A stretch of 64,000 bases of DNA, from contig JBGAUA010000003.1 of assembly GCA_044228875.1 (NCBI GenBank), positions 1 to 64,000 on the forward strand, read 5' to 3'. The notes beneath the pieces are model-generated. The model did not search any database. It was not told the DNA's origin and worked only from the letters and a program-made list of their open reading frames with translations. The stretch comes from Epilinea sp044228875 (GTDB lineage Bacteria; Chloroflexota; Anaerolineae; Epilineales; Epilineaceae). Positions 17,595 through 26,900 of this stretch are shown piece by piece. Numbering within the stretch: position 1 is the first letter of the stretch; each line of letters begins with the position of its first letter. Both the position numbers and the translations under genes were made by a program.

Positions 17595-19217
17595 TCAGCC
17601 GTCGGCTGCCGAAGCCGCGTCGGACGCACCTTCCGGTAGCGTGAAACGGAACACCGCACCACCCCCGGGGTTCGGTTCCATCCAGATCCGGCCACCATGG
17701 GCCTCCACGATGCCCTTGCTCACCGCCAGGCCCAGACCGGTTCCGGACACCTGCCTGGCCTGGCCCTCCGGGCCGCGGAAGAAAGGCTCGAAGATGCGCT
17801 CGGCCAGTTCGGGCGCAATACCCGGGCCGCGATCGGCCACGCCGATCTCCAGCGACGCCGGTATCCTCTCGCCTGACCGCCGCAAGGTCAGCACGATCTC
17901 TCCCCCCTCAGGCCAATACTTGACCGCGTTGGCCACGAGGTTGCCCAGAACCTGCGCGATACGATCGCGATCGATGCTCAGGCGGCTGGAAGCAACCTGG
18001 AGCGTCAGCAGGATGGGGTGACGATCGCTCAAGGTCGACAGGTCGTCGACGGTCTCCCGCAGAAAGGCCACCAGGTCCACCGCTTCCCGGCGCAGCACGA
18101 AGTTGGCGCTGCCCAGTCGCGCGAGGTCGCTGATCTCGTCCACCAGACGGGCCATGAGCCGCGCCTTGTCCAGCACCAGCTCGCCCCATCGCGCCCGCGA
18201 GCCCGGCGGGGCGTCAAGACGATCGTGGAGGAGGCGCGCATAGCCCAGCACGCTGGTCAGCGGCGTGCGCAGCTCGTGGCTGACCACTTCCACCACCGCC
18301 CGCAAGCGATCTCTCGCCTCGAGGGCGCGGGCGTTCTGGGCCCGGAGCTCGGCTTCCAATCGTGCGCGCTCGGTGATGTCCAGCACCAGGATGACGATGC
18401 CCACCACCCCCCGCGACGGGTCTCCCAGGGGAATGAAGGACAGGCCCAGCGACTGCTCCAGTCCATGGGGATCGGCGCCGCGGACCAGACTGAGATGTCC
18501 CGGCGTGCCCCTGAGGGCCGCCTCCATCGCGTCGCGCGCCCGCGGACGGCCCAAGACCGGCAGGACGGCAATGGCCGCCCGGCCCACGAGCGCCTCGACC
18601 GGCTGTCCCAGGAGCCGCGCCAGGGCGGCGTTGGCGCTGGTCACGCGCTGCCGGGCGTTCACCGTCAACATGCCCAGGGGCGCGTCCTCGGAGACAACCA
18701 TCTGCTCCAAGGCCGCGGGTGGCGGCTGTGACGCCAGCCGGGCTTGTTCGATCAGGAGCGCCGCGGCATCGGCGAGCATCGCCACCCGCACCCGCTCCTG
18801 CGGCCCGAACGCGTCGGGGCGGCGGGAGGTCAGCTCGACCACGCCCCAGACCACCGAGCCCGCTCTCAGGGGCTGCCCCAGAAAGCTGCGGACCGGATCG
18901 ACCCCCTCCCAGTCCTGGCGCCGGCGGAGCGCACGCGGGTCCAGGGTGGCGTCGGCGCTCAGGACGGAGCGACCGGTCGCCAGCACCTGGCCCACCAGCC
19001 CCTCGCCTGAGGCGACCCGGTGACCCAAGGCACCGGCGGGCAGCCCCGCGCCGCCGACCAGGGCCAGATCGCCATGGTCCACATCCAGGAGGTAGAGGGC
19101 GCCGGCTTCCGCCCCGGCGGCGGCAGCGAGCCCGTCCACCAAGCCATCAAGGGTGGTCTGGAGGTCGCGCCGGGGGATCGTGGGGACGGTGGGGGCCACC
19201 GATGTCGACCGCTGCAT
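17595..19217 (-). CDS. Soluble GAF/PAS sensor histidine kinase
   Basis: This 540-residue protein has no membrane segment. A GAF domain (about 15-160) with GALYLLDVDHGDLALVGGAG and VWGVVELTSRR is followed by a PAS domain (about 170-285). A short coiled linker leads to the HisKA dimerisation domain with phosphoacceptor His314 (SHELRTPL) and the ATPase domain with N-box LVANAVKYW, G1 DRGPGI and G2 GTGLGLAVSKG. It should sense a cytoplasmic signal and phosphorylate a partner. The partner is probably the NtrC-type regulator transcribed divergently from 19281, with which it shares a short promoter region. The ATG at 19217 is the first start after that region; an open frame continues further upstream but is antisense to the regulator gene. 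Confidence 0.9.
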   Translation of the reverse strand: MQRSTSVAPTVPTIPRRDLQTTLDGLVDGLAAAAGAEAGALYLLDVDHGDLALVGGAGLPAGALGHRVASGEGLVGQVLATGRSVLSADATLDPRALRRRQDWEGVDPVRSFLGQPLRAGSVVWGVVELTSRRPDAFGPQERVRVAMLADAAALLIEQARLASQPPPAALEQMVVSEDAPLGMLTVNARQRVTSANAALARLLGQPVEALVGRAAIAVLPVLGRPRARDAMEAALRGTPGHLSLVRGADPHGLEQSLGLSFIPLGDPSRGVVGIVILVLDITERARLEAELRAQNARALEARDRLRAVVEVVSHELRTPLTSVLGYARLLHDRLDAPPGSRARWGELVLDKARLMARLVDEISDLARLGSANFVLRREAVDLVAFLRETVDDLSTLSDRHPILLTLQVASSRLSIDRDRIAQVLGNLVANAVKYWPEGGEIVLTLRRSGERIPASLEIGVADRGPGIAPELAERIFEPFFRGPEGQARQVSGTGLGLAVSKGIVEAHGGRIWMEPNPGGGAVFRFTLPEGASDAASAADG

Positions 19218-19244
19218 GACGGCGATTGTATTCGGGTTTATAAT
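19216..19244 (+). promoter_or_regulatory. Candidate promoter of the NtrC-type regulator
   Basis: ATGACG (19216-19221) and a perfect TATAAT (19239-19244) have the ideal 17-bp spacing. The hexamers overlap the opposing kinase promoter, so the two genes would compete for polymerase. The implied start of transcription is about 30 bp before ATG 19281. Confidence 0.5.
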
Positions 19245-19252
19245 GTCCGCAA
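19225..19252 (-). promoter_or_regulatory. Candidate promoter of the histidine kinase gene
   Basis: On the minus strand TTGCGG (19247-19252) and TACAAT (19225-19230) are 16 bp apart, about 8 bp before the kinase ATG. The implied transcript has almost no leader. It overlaps the opposing promoter of the regulator gene. Confidence 0.45.
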
Positions 19253-19280
19253 AGCGTACACGGACGTCAGGGTATCGCCC

Positions 19281-20660
19281 ATGCCATCCCAGGTCCTCAT
19301 CATCGACGACGATAGCGCCATCCGCGAGTTGCTCCGGGAGTTTCTCGCGGAGGAGGGCCTGACGACGCGTGAAGCCGCCTCGGCGGCCGAGGCCCGCCAG
19401 GCCATGATGGCCGCGGATCCCGACGTCATCCTGCTGGACATGTGGCTGCCCGACGGCGACGGGCTGGACGTGCTGGACAGCCTGCGCGGTCGCCCGGAGA
19501 TCCCGGTGATCGTCATCACCGCTGACTCCAGTTCGTCGCGGACCATCCGCGCCATGCAGGCCGGGGCCTTCGACTACCTGGTGAAGCCGCTGGAGCCCGA
19601 AGCAGTGCGCGCCGCGATACGGCGGGCCCTTGAGCAGCAGCGCATGGCCCGCGACCTGCGCGCGACCGTCCTCCCCGACGGCCGCGAGCGCATCGTCGGC
19701 AGCGGCGCCGCCATGCAGGCCGTCTACAAGCTCATCGGCCGTATCGCAGACGCCCAGGCTTCGGTGCTCATCACCGGAGAGACGGGCACCGGCAAGGAGC
19801 TGGTGGCGGAGACACTGCACCAGAACTCCAGCCGTCGCGCCGGGCCGCTCATCAGGGTCAACTGCGCCGCCCTGCCGGAATCGCTCCTGGAGAGCGAGCT
19901 CTTCGGGCACGAGAAGGGTTCGTTCACCGGGGCGATCGGTCTGCGCAAAGGGCGCTTCGAGCTGGCGCACGGGGGCACGATCTTCCTGGACGAGGTGGGC
20001 GAGCTCAGCCCGGGAACCCAGAAGAAGCTGCTGCGGGTCCTGCAGTTCGGAGAGTTCGAGCGGGTCGGCGGGTCGGTGACCCTGCAGAGCGATGCCCGCG
20101 TCGTGGCGGCGACCAACCGAGATCTGGAAGCAGAGGTGCAGAAGGGTCAGTTCCGCGAGGATCTCTATTACCGCCTCAACGTCCTCAGGATCGCCTTGCC
20201 GCCGCTCAGGGAGCGGCGGGAGGACTTCCCCGCCCTGATCGCCCATTTCCTGGATCGCTACCGGCCGACCCCGGGCGCGCCGGCGGCCAAGATCAGCGCG
20301 CCGGCCATGCGGCAGCTCATCTCCGGCGACTGGCCCGGCAATGTCCGGCAGCTGGAGAACAGCATCCAACAGGCCGTGGTCCTCTCCGGCGGGCGAGTCA
20401 TCACCCCGGAGCACCTGCGTCAGTCGCCGGTCGGCCCCGCAGCGGACAGGAACCACCTGGATCTGGCCGCCCTCGTGCGTGAGTCCGTGCCGCTGAAATC
20501 CGTGCTGGCCAAGGTCGAGCGCGAGATGATCGTCGAGGCCTTGCGACAGGCCGGGGGCAACCGCAGCGAGGCGGCCCGCATGCTGCACATCTACCGGCGT
20601 CTGCTCTACGAGAAGATCGACGAGTACGGCCTGGGCAACGGCGCCAAGGAACGGAACTAG
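19281..20660 (+). CDS. Sigma-54-dependent response regulator (NtrC family)
   Basis: This 459-residue transcription activator has a receiver domain (1-120; acidic pocket Asp9-Asp11, phosphoacceptor Asp53 in LLDMW, Lys in VKPLEPEAV). Next comes an AAA+ domain (about 135-375) with Walker A GETGTGKE, the sigma-54 contact loop ESELFGHEKGSFTGA, Walker B GGTIFLDEVGEL and arginine-finger region FREDLYYRLNVL. A Fis-type helix-turn-helix ends the protein (NRSEAARMLHIYRRLLYEKI). The loop reads GSFTGA instead of the usual GAFTGA, a known natural variant that keeps the threonine. It lies divergent from a histidine kinase and only 3 bases before rpoN, so kinase, activator and sigma factor probably form one circuit. 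Confidence 0.93.
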   Translation: MPSQVLIIDDDSAIRELLREFLAEEGLTTREAASAAEARQAMMAADPDVILLDMWLPDGDGLDVLDSLRGRPEIPVIVITADSSSSRTIRAMQAGAFDYLVKPLEPEAVRAAIRRALEQQRMARDLRATVLPDGRERIVGSGAAMQAVYKLIGRIADAQASVLITGETGTGKELVAETLHQNSSRRAGPLIRVNCAALPESLLESELFGHEKGSFTGAIGLRKGRFELAHGGTIFLDEVGELSPGTQKKLLRVLQFGEFERVGGSVTLQSDARVVAATNRDLEAEVQKGQFREDLYYRLNVLRIALPPLRERREDFPALIAHFLDRYRPTPGAPAAKISAPAMRQLISGDWPGNVRQLENSIQQAVVLSGGRVITPEHLRQSPVGPAADRNHLDLAALVRESVPLKSVLAKVEREMIVEALRQAGGNRSEAARMLHIYRRLLYEKIDEYGLGNGAKERN

Positions 20661-20663
20661 GCC

Positions 20664-22055
20664 ATGTTCCTGGGCATGAGCGGCAGTCAGCGGCAGGAGA
20701 TGCGTATCTCTCCCAGCCTGATCCAGTACACCCAGATCCTGCAGCTGTCGGGGTTGGAGCTGCGGGACCTCATCATGCAGGAACTGGAGGACAACCCCGC
20801 CCTGCGTCTGGAGGAGCGCGGCATCTGCCCGGCTTGCGGCGATCCGCTGCGGACCGATGGCATTTGCTACCGCTGTCGGCGCGGCGAACGACTGGAGGTC
20901 GCCGAAGCCCACGCGCTGCTGGAGGCCGGCGACCCCGATGAAGCCTACGACGCGATCATGGCCATTCCCGACCAGGCCAGCCTGGAAGAGCACCTGATCA
21001 TCGAATTGGGGGCGGTTCTCCAGGAGGAGGACCTGCCGATCGCCGAGTTCCTGGTGGGCGAGCTGAACGATCGTGGCTTCCTCGAGACGCCGCTCGATCT
21101 GGTCGCCGCCACCTTGTCCGTGCCTTTGCGCCGCGTGGAGATGGTTCTGGACGCCCTGCAGCATGTGGGTCCGCTGGGGATGGGCGCCCGCTCCGTCCGG
21201 GAATGCCTGGCCATCCAGCTGTCGCGGCTGGAGGAGCAGATGGGGCCCCTGCCCTTGGTGCGCGCCCTGATCGAGGAGCACCTGGAGGACCTGGCGGCCG
21301 GCCGCTACGCCCAGCTGGCCGGCCGGCTGGGCGTCGATCAGCCCGAGATCCTGGGCGCTCGCGACCTGATCCGCGCCCACCTGCGGCCCTATCCCATCGC
21401 CGAGGACATCGATTCGGCCATCTGGGAGCGGGGTTCCACGACGGGCGCCGCCGCCCCCGACGTCATCATCCGCGCGGCAGAGGACGGCGAGTCCTTCCTG
21501 GTGGAGGTGGTGGAGTCCCGGCGCTTCCAGCTCTCGGTCAACCCGGTCTATGACGATCTGGCCTCCAGATTGCAGGGAAGGGCCAAAGCCCCACCAGGGC
21601 TGTCAGCCCAGGACCGCCAGCACGTTCAGGACCAGGTGAAGCGCGCCCAGAGCTTCCTGGGCTTCGTCCAGGAGCGACGCAACACCTTGGAACGGGTCTC
21701 GTCCTTCATCGTGGGACAGCAAGCAGGGTTCCTGCGGCAGGGTCCGAGCGCCCTGCGACCGTTGACCAGGGCCGAGGTGGCCGCGGCCTTGAGCCTGCAC
21801 GAGTCGACCATCAGCCGCGCCACCAAGGACAAGTTCGCCATGCTGCCCAACCGGCGGGTGGTCCCGTTCAGCACCTTCTTCCACGCCGCACTATCGGCCC
21901 AGGACGCGCTGCGGTCCTTGGTGGAGGACGAGCCGCATCCATACACCGACATCGAACTGGCCGAGCTGCTCAAGGCAAAGGGCCATCCCATCTCCCGCCG
22001 CACCGTGGCCAAGTACCGGCAGCTGCTGGGCATCCTGCCGTCCAACCTGCGCTGA
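20664..22055 (+). CDS. rpoN: RNA polymerase sigma-54 factor with zinc-ribbon insertion
   Basis: RpoN directs RNA polymerase to -24/-12 promoters that need an AAA+ activator. The 463-residue protein starts with region I (about 10-48: MRISPSLIQYTQILQLSGLE, ELEDNPAL). It has a core-binding domain (about 85-290). A helix-turn-helix for the -12 element follows (TRAEVAAALSLHESTISRATKDK, described in part). It ends with the RpoN box, SRRTVAKYRQ, at about 444-453. Unusually, Cys55, Cys58, Cys68 and Cys71 (CPAC and CYRC) sit between region I and the core-binding domain, where most RpoN proteins have an acidic linker. It starts 3 bases after the NtrC-type gene and is followed 12 bases later by a SARP regulator. 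Confidence 0.92.
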   Translation: MFLGMSGSQRQEMRISPSLIQYTQILQLSGLELRDLIMQELEDNPALRLEERGICPACGDPLRTDGICYRCRRGERLEVAEAHALLEAGDPDEAYDAIMAIPDQASLEEHLIIELGAVLQEEDLPIAEFLVGELNDRGFLETPLDLVAATLSVPLRRVEMVLDALQHVGPLGMGARSVRECLAIQLSRLEEQMGPLPLVRALIEEHLEDLAAGRYAQLAGRLGVDQPEILGARDLIRAHLRPYPIAEDIDSAIWERGSTTGAAAPDVIIRAAEDGESFLVEVVESRRFQLSVNPVYDDLASRLQGRAKAPPGLSAQDRQHVQDQVKRAQSFLGFVQERRNTLERVSSFIVGQQAGFLRQGPSALRPLTRAEVAAALSLHESTISRATKDKFAMLPNRRVVPFSTFFHAALSAQDALRSLVEDEPHPYTDIELAELLKAKGHPISRRTVAKYRQLLGILPSNLR

Positions 22056-22067
22056 CCAGAGCCTGCT

Positions 22068-23792
22068 GTGGCCCATCTGTCGATCGCGTTGAGCGGAGGG
22101 GTCCGCTGTACCCTCGACGGCCGCAGCCTGCCCCCGCCGCCACGGCGCGACGTCGTCCGCCTGCTGGCATACCTGGCGCTGCACGCGCCGGCGGCCATTC
22201 CCCGATCGGCGCTGGCCGCGGATCTCTGGCCCCAGCTGCCGCCGCCGCGCGGACGGGGCAACCTGCGCCTGATCCTCCACACCCTGCAGCGCCACCTGAC
22301 CGCGGCCGGCGTGGATGCCGTCTGCCTGCGGGTCTCTCCGGAAACGGTGGGCTGGGATCCCTCCTTGCGGGTGACCGTCGACCTCCGGCAGACCCTGGAG
22401 CTGGCCGGGTCCCTGCCCGTGGCAGTGGACGCGGACGCGCTCACGGTTCCCGATGGCACCCTGCCCGATTGGCCTGATCCGTGGTTCGACGGCTGGCGTC
22501 GCCGCTTCGACGACGCTCGCGGGCAGCTGCTGGCGCATCAGGGAGCGCTGCTGGAGGCCGCCGGACGGCCGGCGGCCGCGCGTCAGGCCGCGCTCCGCCA
22601 GCTGACCCTGCGGCCGACGGATGAGGCGGCCCACATGCGTCTGGTCCGCCTTGCGGCGGCCGAGGGCGATCTGGCCGGCGCGCGGCAGCAGTTCGAGCGC
22701 TGCTGCCAGGTCTTGGAGGATGAGCTGGGCCAGTTGCCGGCGGCGGAGTCGCTGGCATTGGCCCGTCGGCTGTTCGGCCCACCGCTCGTAGAGCGAGCGA
22801 CGACGCCGTCCGTCGGCCTTCGGGCGAGCATGGGCGGCATGACTCGCGCCGCGGCGATCCCCTTCATCGACCAGCTGGGGCGGCTGGCCCAGGTGGCCGA
22901 TCTCAGCCGCGATCATCGACTCCTGGTACTGATCGGTCCGGCCGGCTGCGGCAAGAGCCGCCTGCTGCAGGCCTTGCGCGAGAGGCCGGGATCGGCGCCG
23001 ACCTGGGTTGACCTCGACGGTCTCGCACGCGACGGCAGGGTCGTCGCACACATCGATCGGGCGCTTGAACAAGCGGTGGCCCCCGGCGCGGCGAGGCTGT
23101 TGCTCATCGACCATGCCGAGGCCGCCGCGAACCCGGGCCTGGGGCCTCTGCTGCGGGACCGCCTGCGAGCGAGTCCATCCTTGCGCCTGGTAGTTGCCAG
23201 CAGGATTCCGCTTCTGATCGGTGGCGAGCGTCTCTGGCGCGTGCCGTCGCTGTTGACGCGAGCGTCCGCTGAAGCGGGCCAGTCCGTTTCGCGATCGGAG
23301 GGCTTCGCCTTCCTCGCCGCGGCCTTGGAGGACCTCGACCGCGATTCCACGGGCCGCGGCGACCCCCTGGAGGAACTGGTCGCGGCGCTGGAAGGTCGGC
23401 CGCTGGCCCTGCTCGCGGCGGCCACCGCCCTGCGGACGGCGCCGGATCGGGCCGCCCAGGCGCGACGGCTGGCCACGCAGTCCGAACTGCTCCTGGACAT
23501 CCCTGTGGCCGGAGCCCGTCATGGCAGTCTCGCCGACGGCCTGGCCGCGGACGCGTCCTGGCTGGAGCAGAATGCCCTGGCGAAGCTGCCCTACCTGGCC
23601 GGCATCCCAGGCAGCTTTGGCCCGCGGGAGGCCAGAACCTGCATGGCCGGGCTCGACGAAGACGCCGTCTGGGATCTCCTGGGCCATCTGGCGCGCGGCG
23701 GCCTGCTGTCCCCGCTCCCACCCGTTGGGGGCGAACCCCGCTTCCGGCTCGATCCCCTGGCGCGCGTCTTCTGGTCGCGCCGACTTGGTTGA
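22068..23792 (+). CDS. SARP/AfsR-like transcription regulator with BTAD and NTPase domains
   Basis: This 574-residue protein has an OmpR-type winged helix at the N-terminus (about 5-85: RDVVRLLAYLALHAPA, IPRSALAADLWP). A bacterial transcriptional activation domain of helical repeats follows (about 90-245, with ALRQLTLRPTDEAAHMRLVRL). A P-loop STAND/NB-ARC-like NTPase begins at LIGPAGCGKSRLL (about 285) with Walker B-like ARLLLIDHAE. The repeats usually found after the NTPase are short or absent. It starts at GTG 22068, 12 bases after rpoN, so it is probably cotranscribed. Its targets are unknown; the adjacent CotH gene has its own candidate promoter and could be one. Confidence 0.85.
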   Translation: MAHLSIALSGGVRCTLDGRSLPPPPRRDVVRLLAYLALHAPAAIPRSALAADLWPQLPPPRGRGNLRLILHTLQRHLTAAGVDAVCLRVSPETVGWDPSLRVTVDLRQTLELAGSLPVAVDADALTVPDGTLPDWPDPWFDGWRRRFDDARGQLLAHQGALLEAAGRPAAARQAALRQLTLRPTDEAAHMRLVRLAAAEGDLAGARQQFERCCQVLEDELGQLPAAESLALARRLFGPPLVERATTPSVGLRASMGGMTRAAAIPFIDQLGRLAQVADLSRDHRLLVLIGPAGCGKSRLLQALRERPGSAPTWVDLDGLARDGRVVAHIDRALEQAVAPGAARLLLIDHAEAAANPGLGPLLRDRLRASPSLRLVVASRIPLLIGGERLWRVPSLLTRASAEAGQSVSRSEGFAFLAAALEDLDRDSTGRGDPLEELVAALEGRPLALLAAATALRTAPDRAAQARRLATQSELLLDIPVAGARHGSLADGLAADASWLEQNALAKLPYLAGIPGSFGPREARTCMAGLDEDAVWDLLGHLARGGLLSPLPPVGGEPRFRLDPLARVFWSRRLG

Positions 23793-23889
23793 ACCCGTCC
23801 TGGACAACAGGCTCGAGCAGACGCGGCCACGGGCGGCTACCCGAAAGACGGCGGGCGGTGGTGGCCGATGCACGTTGCCCGATTCCGGA

Positions 23890-23897
23890 TGTAGAAT
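23890..23897 (+). promoter_or_regulatory. Candidate leaderless promoter of the CotH gene
   Basis: TG followed by TAGAAT (23892-23897) ends only 7 bp before the ATG at 23905, so transcription would start at or next to the start codon. No ribosome-binding sequence lies between them. Confidence 0.4.
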
Positions 23898-23904
23898 CGG
23901 CGCG

Positions 23905-26900
23905 ATGGCTGCCGATCCCCGCTGCTCGAATGATGGGTCCCCTCGACCGAGGACGCGTCGGCCGGGACAGGGTGCCTCTCGCCCGGCCCTGGTGATCGCG
24001 CTCGTCCTCGTCGCGGGCGGTCCGCCGCTGGCGCTGCGCGCGGAATCGCCCGAACACCGCGTCTTTCTACCCCTCCTGTCGCCATCACCGCGAAGGGCCG
24101 ACCCGCCGGACTTCAGCCGGACGCGCGGCTTTCAGGAACGCCCCTTCACCTTGAGTCTGCGGGCTGCCGACGGCCTCGTCATCCGTTACAGCCTCGACGG
24201 ACACGCGCCGGTGCCGGACCGCGGTCAGATCTACACGGCCCCCATCCCCATCGCCCACAGCGTCGTGGTGCGCGCCCTGGCCTACCGGCCGGAGGGCGGC
24301 TTCGCTCCGTCGGCGGTGGAGACCCATAGCTTCGTCTTCGGTGAGTCTGTGTTCCGCCAACCGGCCGCTCCACCGAGGCTGCCCAGTGAATGGGGCGTCG
24401 GCGTGGAGATGCCGGAGTTGGGCCCCGTAGCCGCCGATTACGGCATGGACCCGCGGGTGATCGACGATCCGCGCTACGCGCCCCGCCTGCAGAAGGCGCT
24501 GCGCGATCTTCCAGCGCTGTCCCTGGCCCTGGACCCGGATGACCTGTTCGGTGCGGAGCGCGGCATCTACCGCCACGCCACCGGCGAAGGCCCCGACTGG
24601 GAGCGGCCGGCTTCGGTGGAGCTGATCCGGTCGGACGGCGTCGCCGGCTTCCAGGTGGATGCCGGATTGCGCATGGCGGGCGTGGCCAGCCGGCATCACC
24701 AGTTCACGCGCAAGCACAGCTTCAGCCTGCGTTTCCGCTCCCGCTACGGCAGCCCCCGCTTGGACTATCCGCTCTTTCCCGAGTCGTCCGTGACCCGCTT
24801 CGACACCCTGCGCCTGCGCGCAGGCTTCAACGACAGCTTCGCCTTCGTTCCCTGGCGCGGGCAGTACCTGCGCGATGCCTGGGGGCGGAGCAGCCAGCGC
24901 GACATGGGCTGGCTGGCCCCACGGGGCCGCTTCGCGCACCTCTTCCTGAACGGCCTGTACTGGGGTCTCTACGAGATGGCCGAGGAGCCAACGGCGGCCT
25001 TCGCCGCCGATCACCTGGGGGGGCGCGAAGCGGACTACGACGTGGTCAAGTCGGCCGAGCGCGGCGAGGAGGGCGTGGAGGACGGCAACCGCATCGCCTA
25101 CGAGCGCCTGATCGCGATGACGGATCTGGCAGATCCGGTCCATTACCGGCAGGTGGCCGATCTTCTGGACATCGACGCCTTCGCCGACTACATGCTGCTC
25201 AACATCTACGCCCTGAACCTGGACTGGCAGACCAACTGGCGCGCGGCCCGCGATCGGGTCACCGGCTTCGGCTTCCGCTTCTTCAGCTGGGACACGGAGA
25301 TCAGTCTGGACCTCCTGCAGCCGGGCCATCGGCTGTACGAGCCGGCCTACGAGGATGACGTCTCCGTCACGATGGGGGTCGACGGCCTGCACGATCGGCT
25401 GATGCGCAGCCCGGAGTACCGACTGGCCTTCGCCGATCGTGCGCGCCGCCAGCTCTTCGCCGGCGGTGCCTTGACCGACGGGGCGGCGGCCGAGCGCTAT
25501 CGCCGCCTGGCGGCTCAGATCGAGGACCCGATGATCTTGGAGTCCGCCCGCTGGGGGGACAGCCCCCCCGGCGGGCTGGCGCGGCGGGACGGCGGCGCGC
25601 TGTGGGATGCCTATTTCGCCGCCAAGGGTCCTGGCGCGCCACAGACCCAGGGCCAGGAATGGGCCGCGGAGCGCGACCGTTTGCTGAACGACTTCTTCCC
25701 CCGGCGGGCGAACCGGGTGCTGTGGCAGCTCTGCGACCGGGTGCTCTACCCCCCCCTGGTGGCGCCGGTCTTCGAGCCGGGTGGGGGGCCGCTGGTCGCG
25801 GCCACCCGCGTGCTCATGGCACCGGACGCGGGCGGCTGCCCGGGCGCCGACCGGCGCGGCACCATCTATTACACGACGGACGGAAGCGACCCGCGCCTGC
25901 CCGGCAGCGGCCATCCGGACATCCCCTGGTCGGGGCAGATCGCCCATACGGCACAGGCCTACAGCCATCCCGTCGCGCTCGACGGCTACACCGTCCTGAA
26001 GGCCCGGGCCGCGTTGACCCACCAGGGCAACCTGATCTGGAGCGCCTTGAGCCACGCGAGCTACGGCAGCCCGCGCCTGGCCTTCGACGAGCTGCATTAC
26101 CAGCCGCCCGGTGAGGGCCAAGACCTCGAGTTCGTCGAGATCGTCAACCTGGAACGGCAGCCGGTGGACCTGAGCGGCGCGTCCACGGGCGGCATCACCT
26201 ACACCTTCCCGGCCGGCGCCCTGCGGGCACCAGCCGCGCGGGCCGTCCTGATCCGCGATCCGGACGCCTTCACCCTGCGACATCCCACGGTGCCCGTCGC
26301 CGGGGTCTATTCCGGGCGGCTGGCCGATGATGGTGAGCGCCTGACCCTGACCTCCTCCGGCGGCCAGTTGCTGGCCGAGGCCGTGTACCGCTCCGACGGC
26401 TTCTGGCCGCAGGCTCCGGCGGGGCAGGGCTACAGCCTGGTGCGGGCCGGCGGCACCGGTTCCGGCGCCGCGGCGCCGGAAGGGCCCGATACCTGGCGTG
26501 CCAGCACCGCCCCCGGCGGCTCACCCGGCCGCGGCGACCCACCGCCACCCTACGTTCCGGTGTGGATCAACGAGGTGTTGCCGCGTCCCCAGCCGCCCCT
26601 GGAAGGCGCCGTGGAGCTGTTCAACCCCGGTCCGGCGCCGGCGGACGTCTCCGGCTGGTGGCTGAGCGACGACCGCTCTCGCCTGCGCGGACACCGGCTG
26701 CCGTCGGGAACGGTGCTGCCTCCTGGCGGCTACCACGTGGTCTACCAGGCCCATTGGGAGCGGGATCCCGCGCCGTTGCGGCTCTCGCCGGCCGGCGGCG
26801 AGATCCTGCTGAGCGCCGCCGACGCCCTCGGCCAGCCGACGGGTTTTCTGACCGGCTTCCGCTACGGCGCCGCCCAGCCCAACCGCTCCTTCGGCCGCCT

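Noticed and set aside
19218..21380. Upstream extension of the histidine kinase frame to 21380
   Set aside because: The extension is antisense to the NtrC-type regulator and rpoN and crosses the promoter region; the ATG at 19217 starts the GAF domain.
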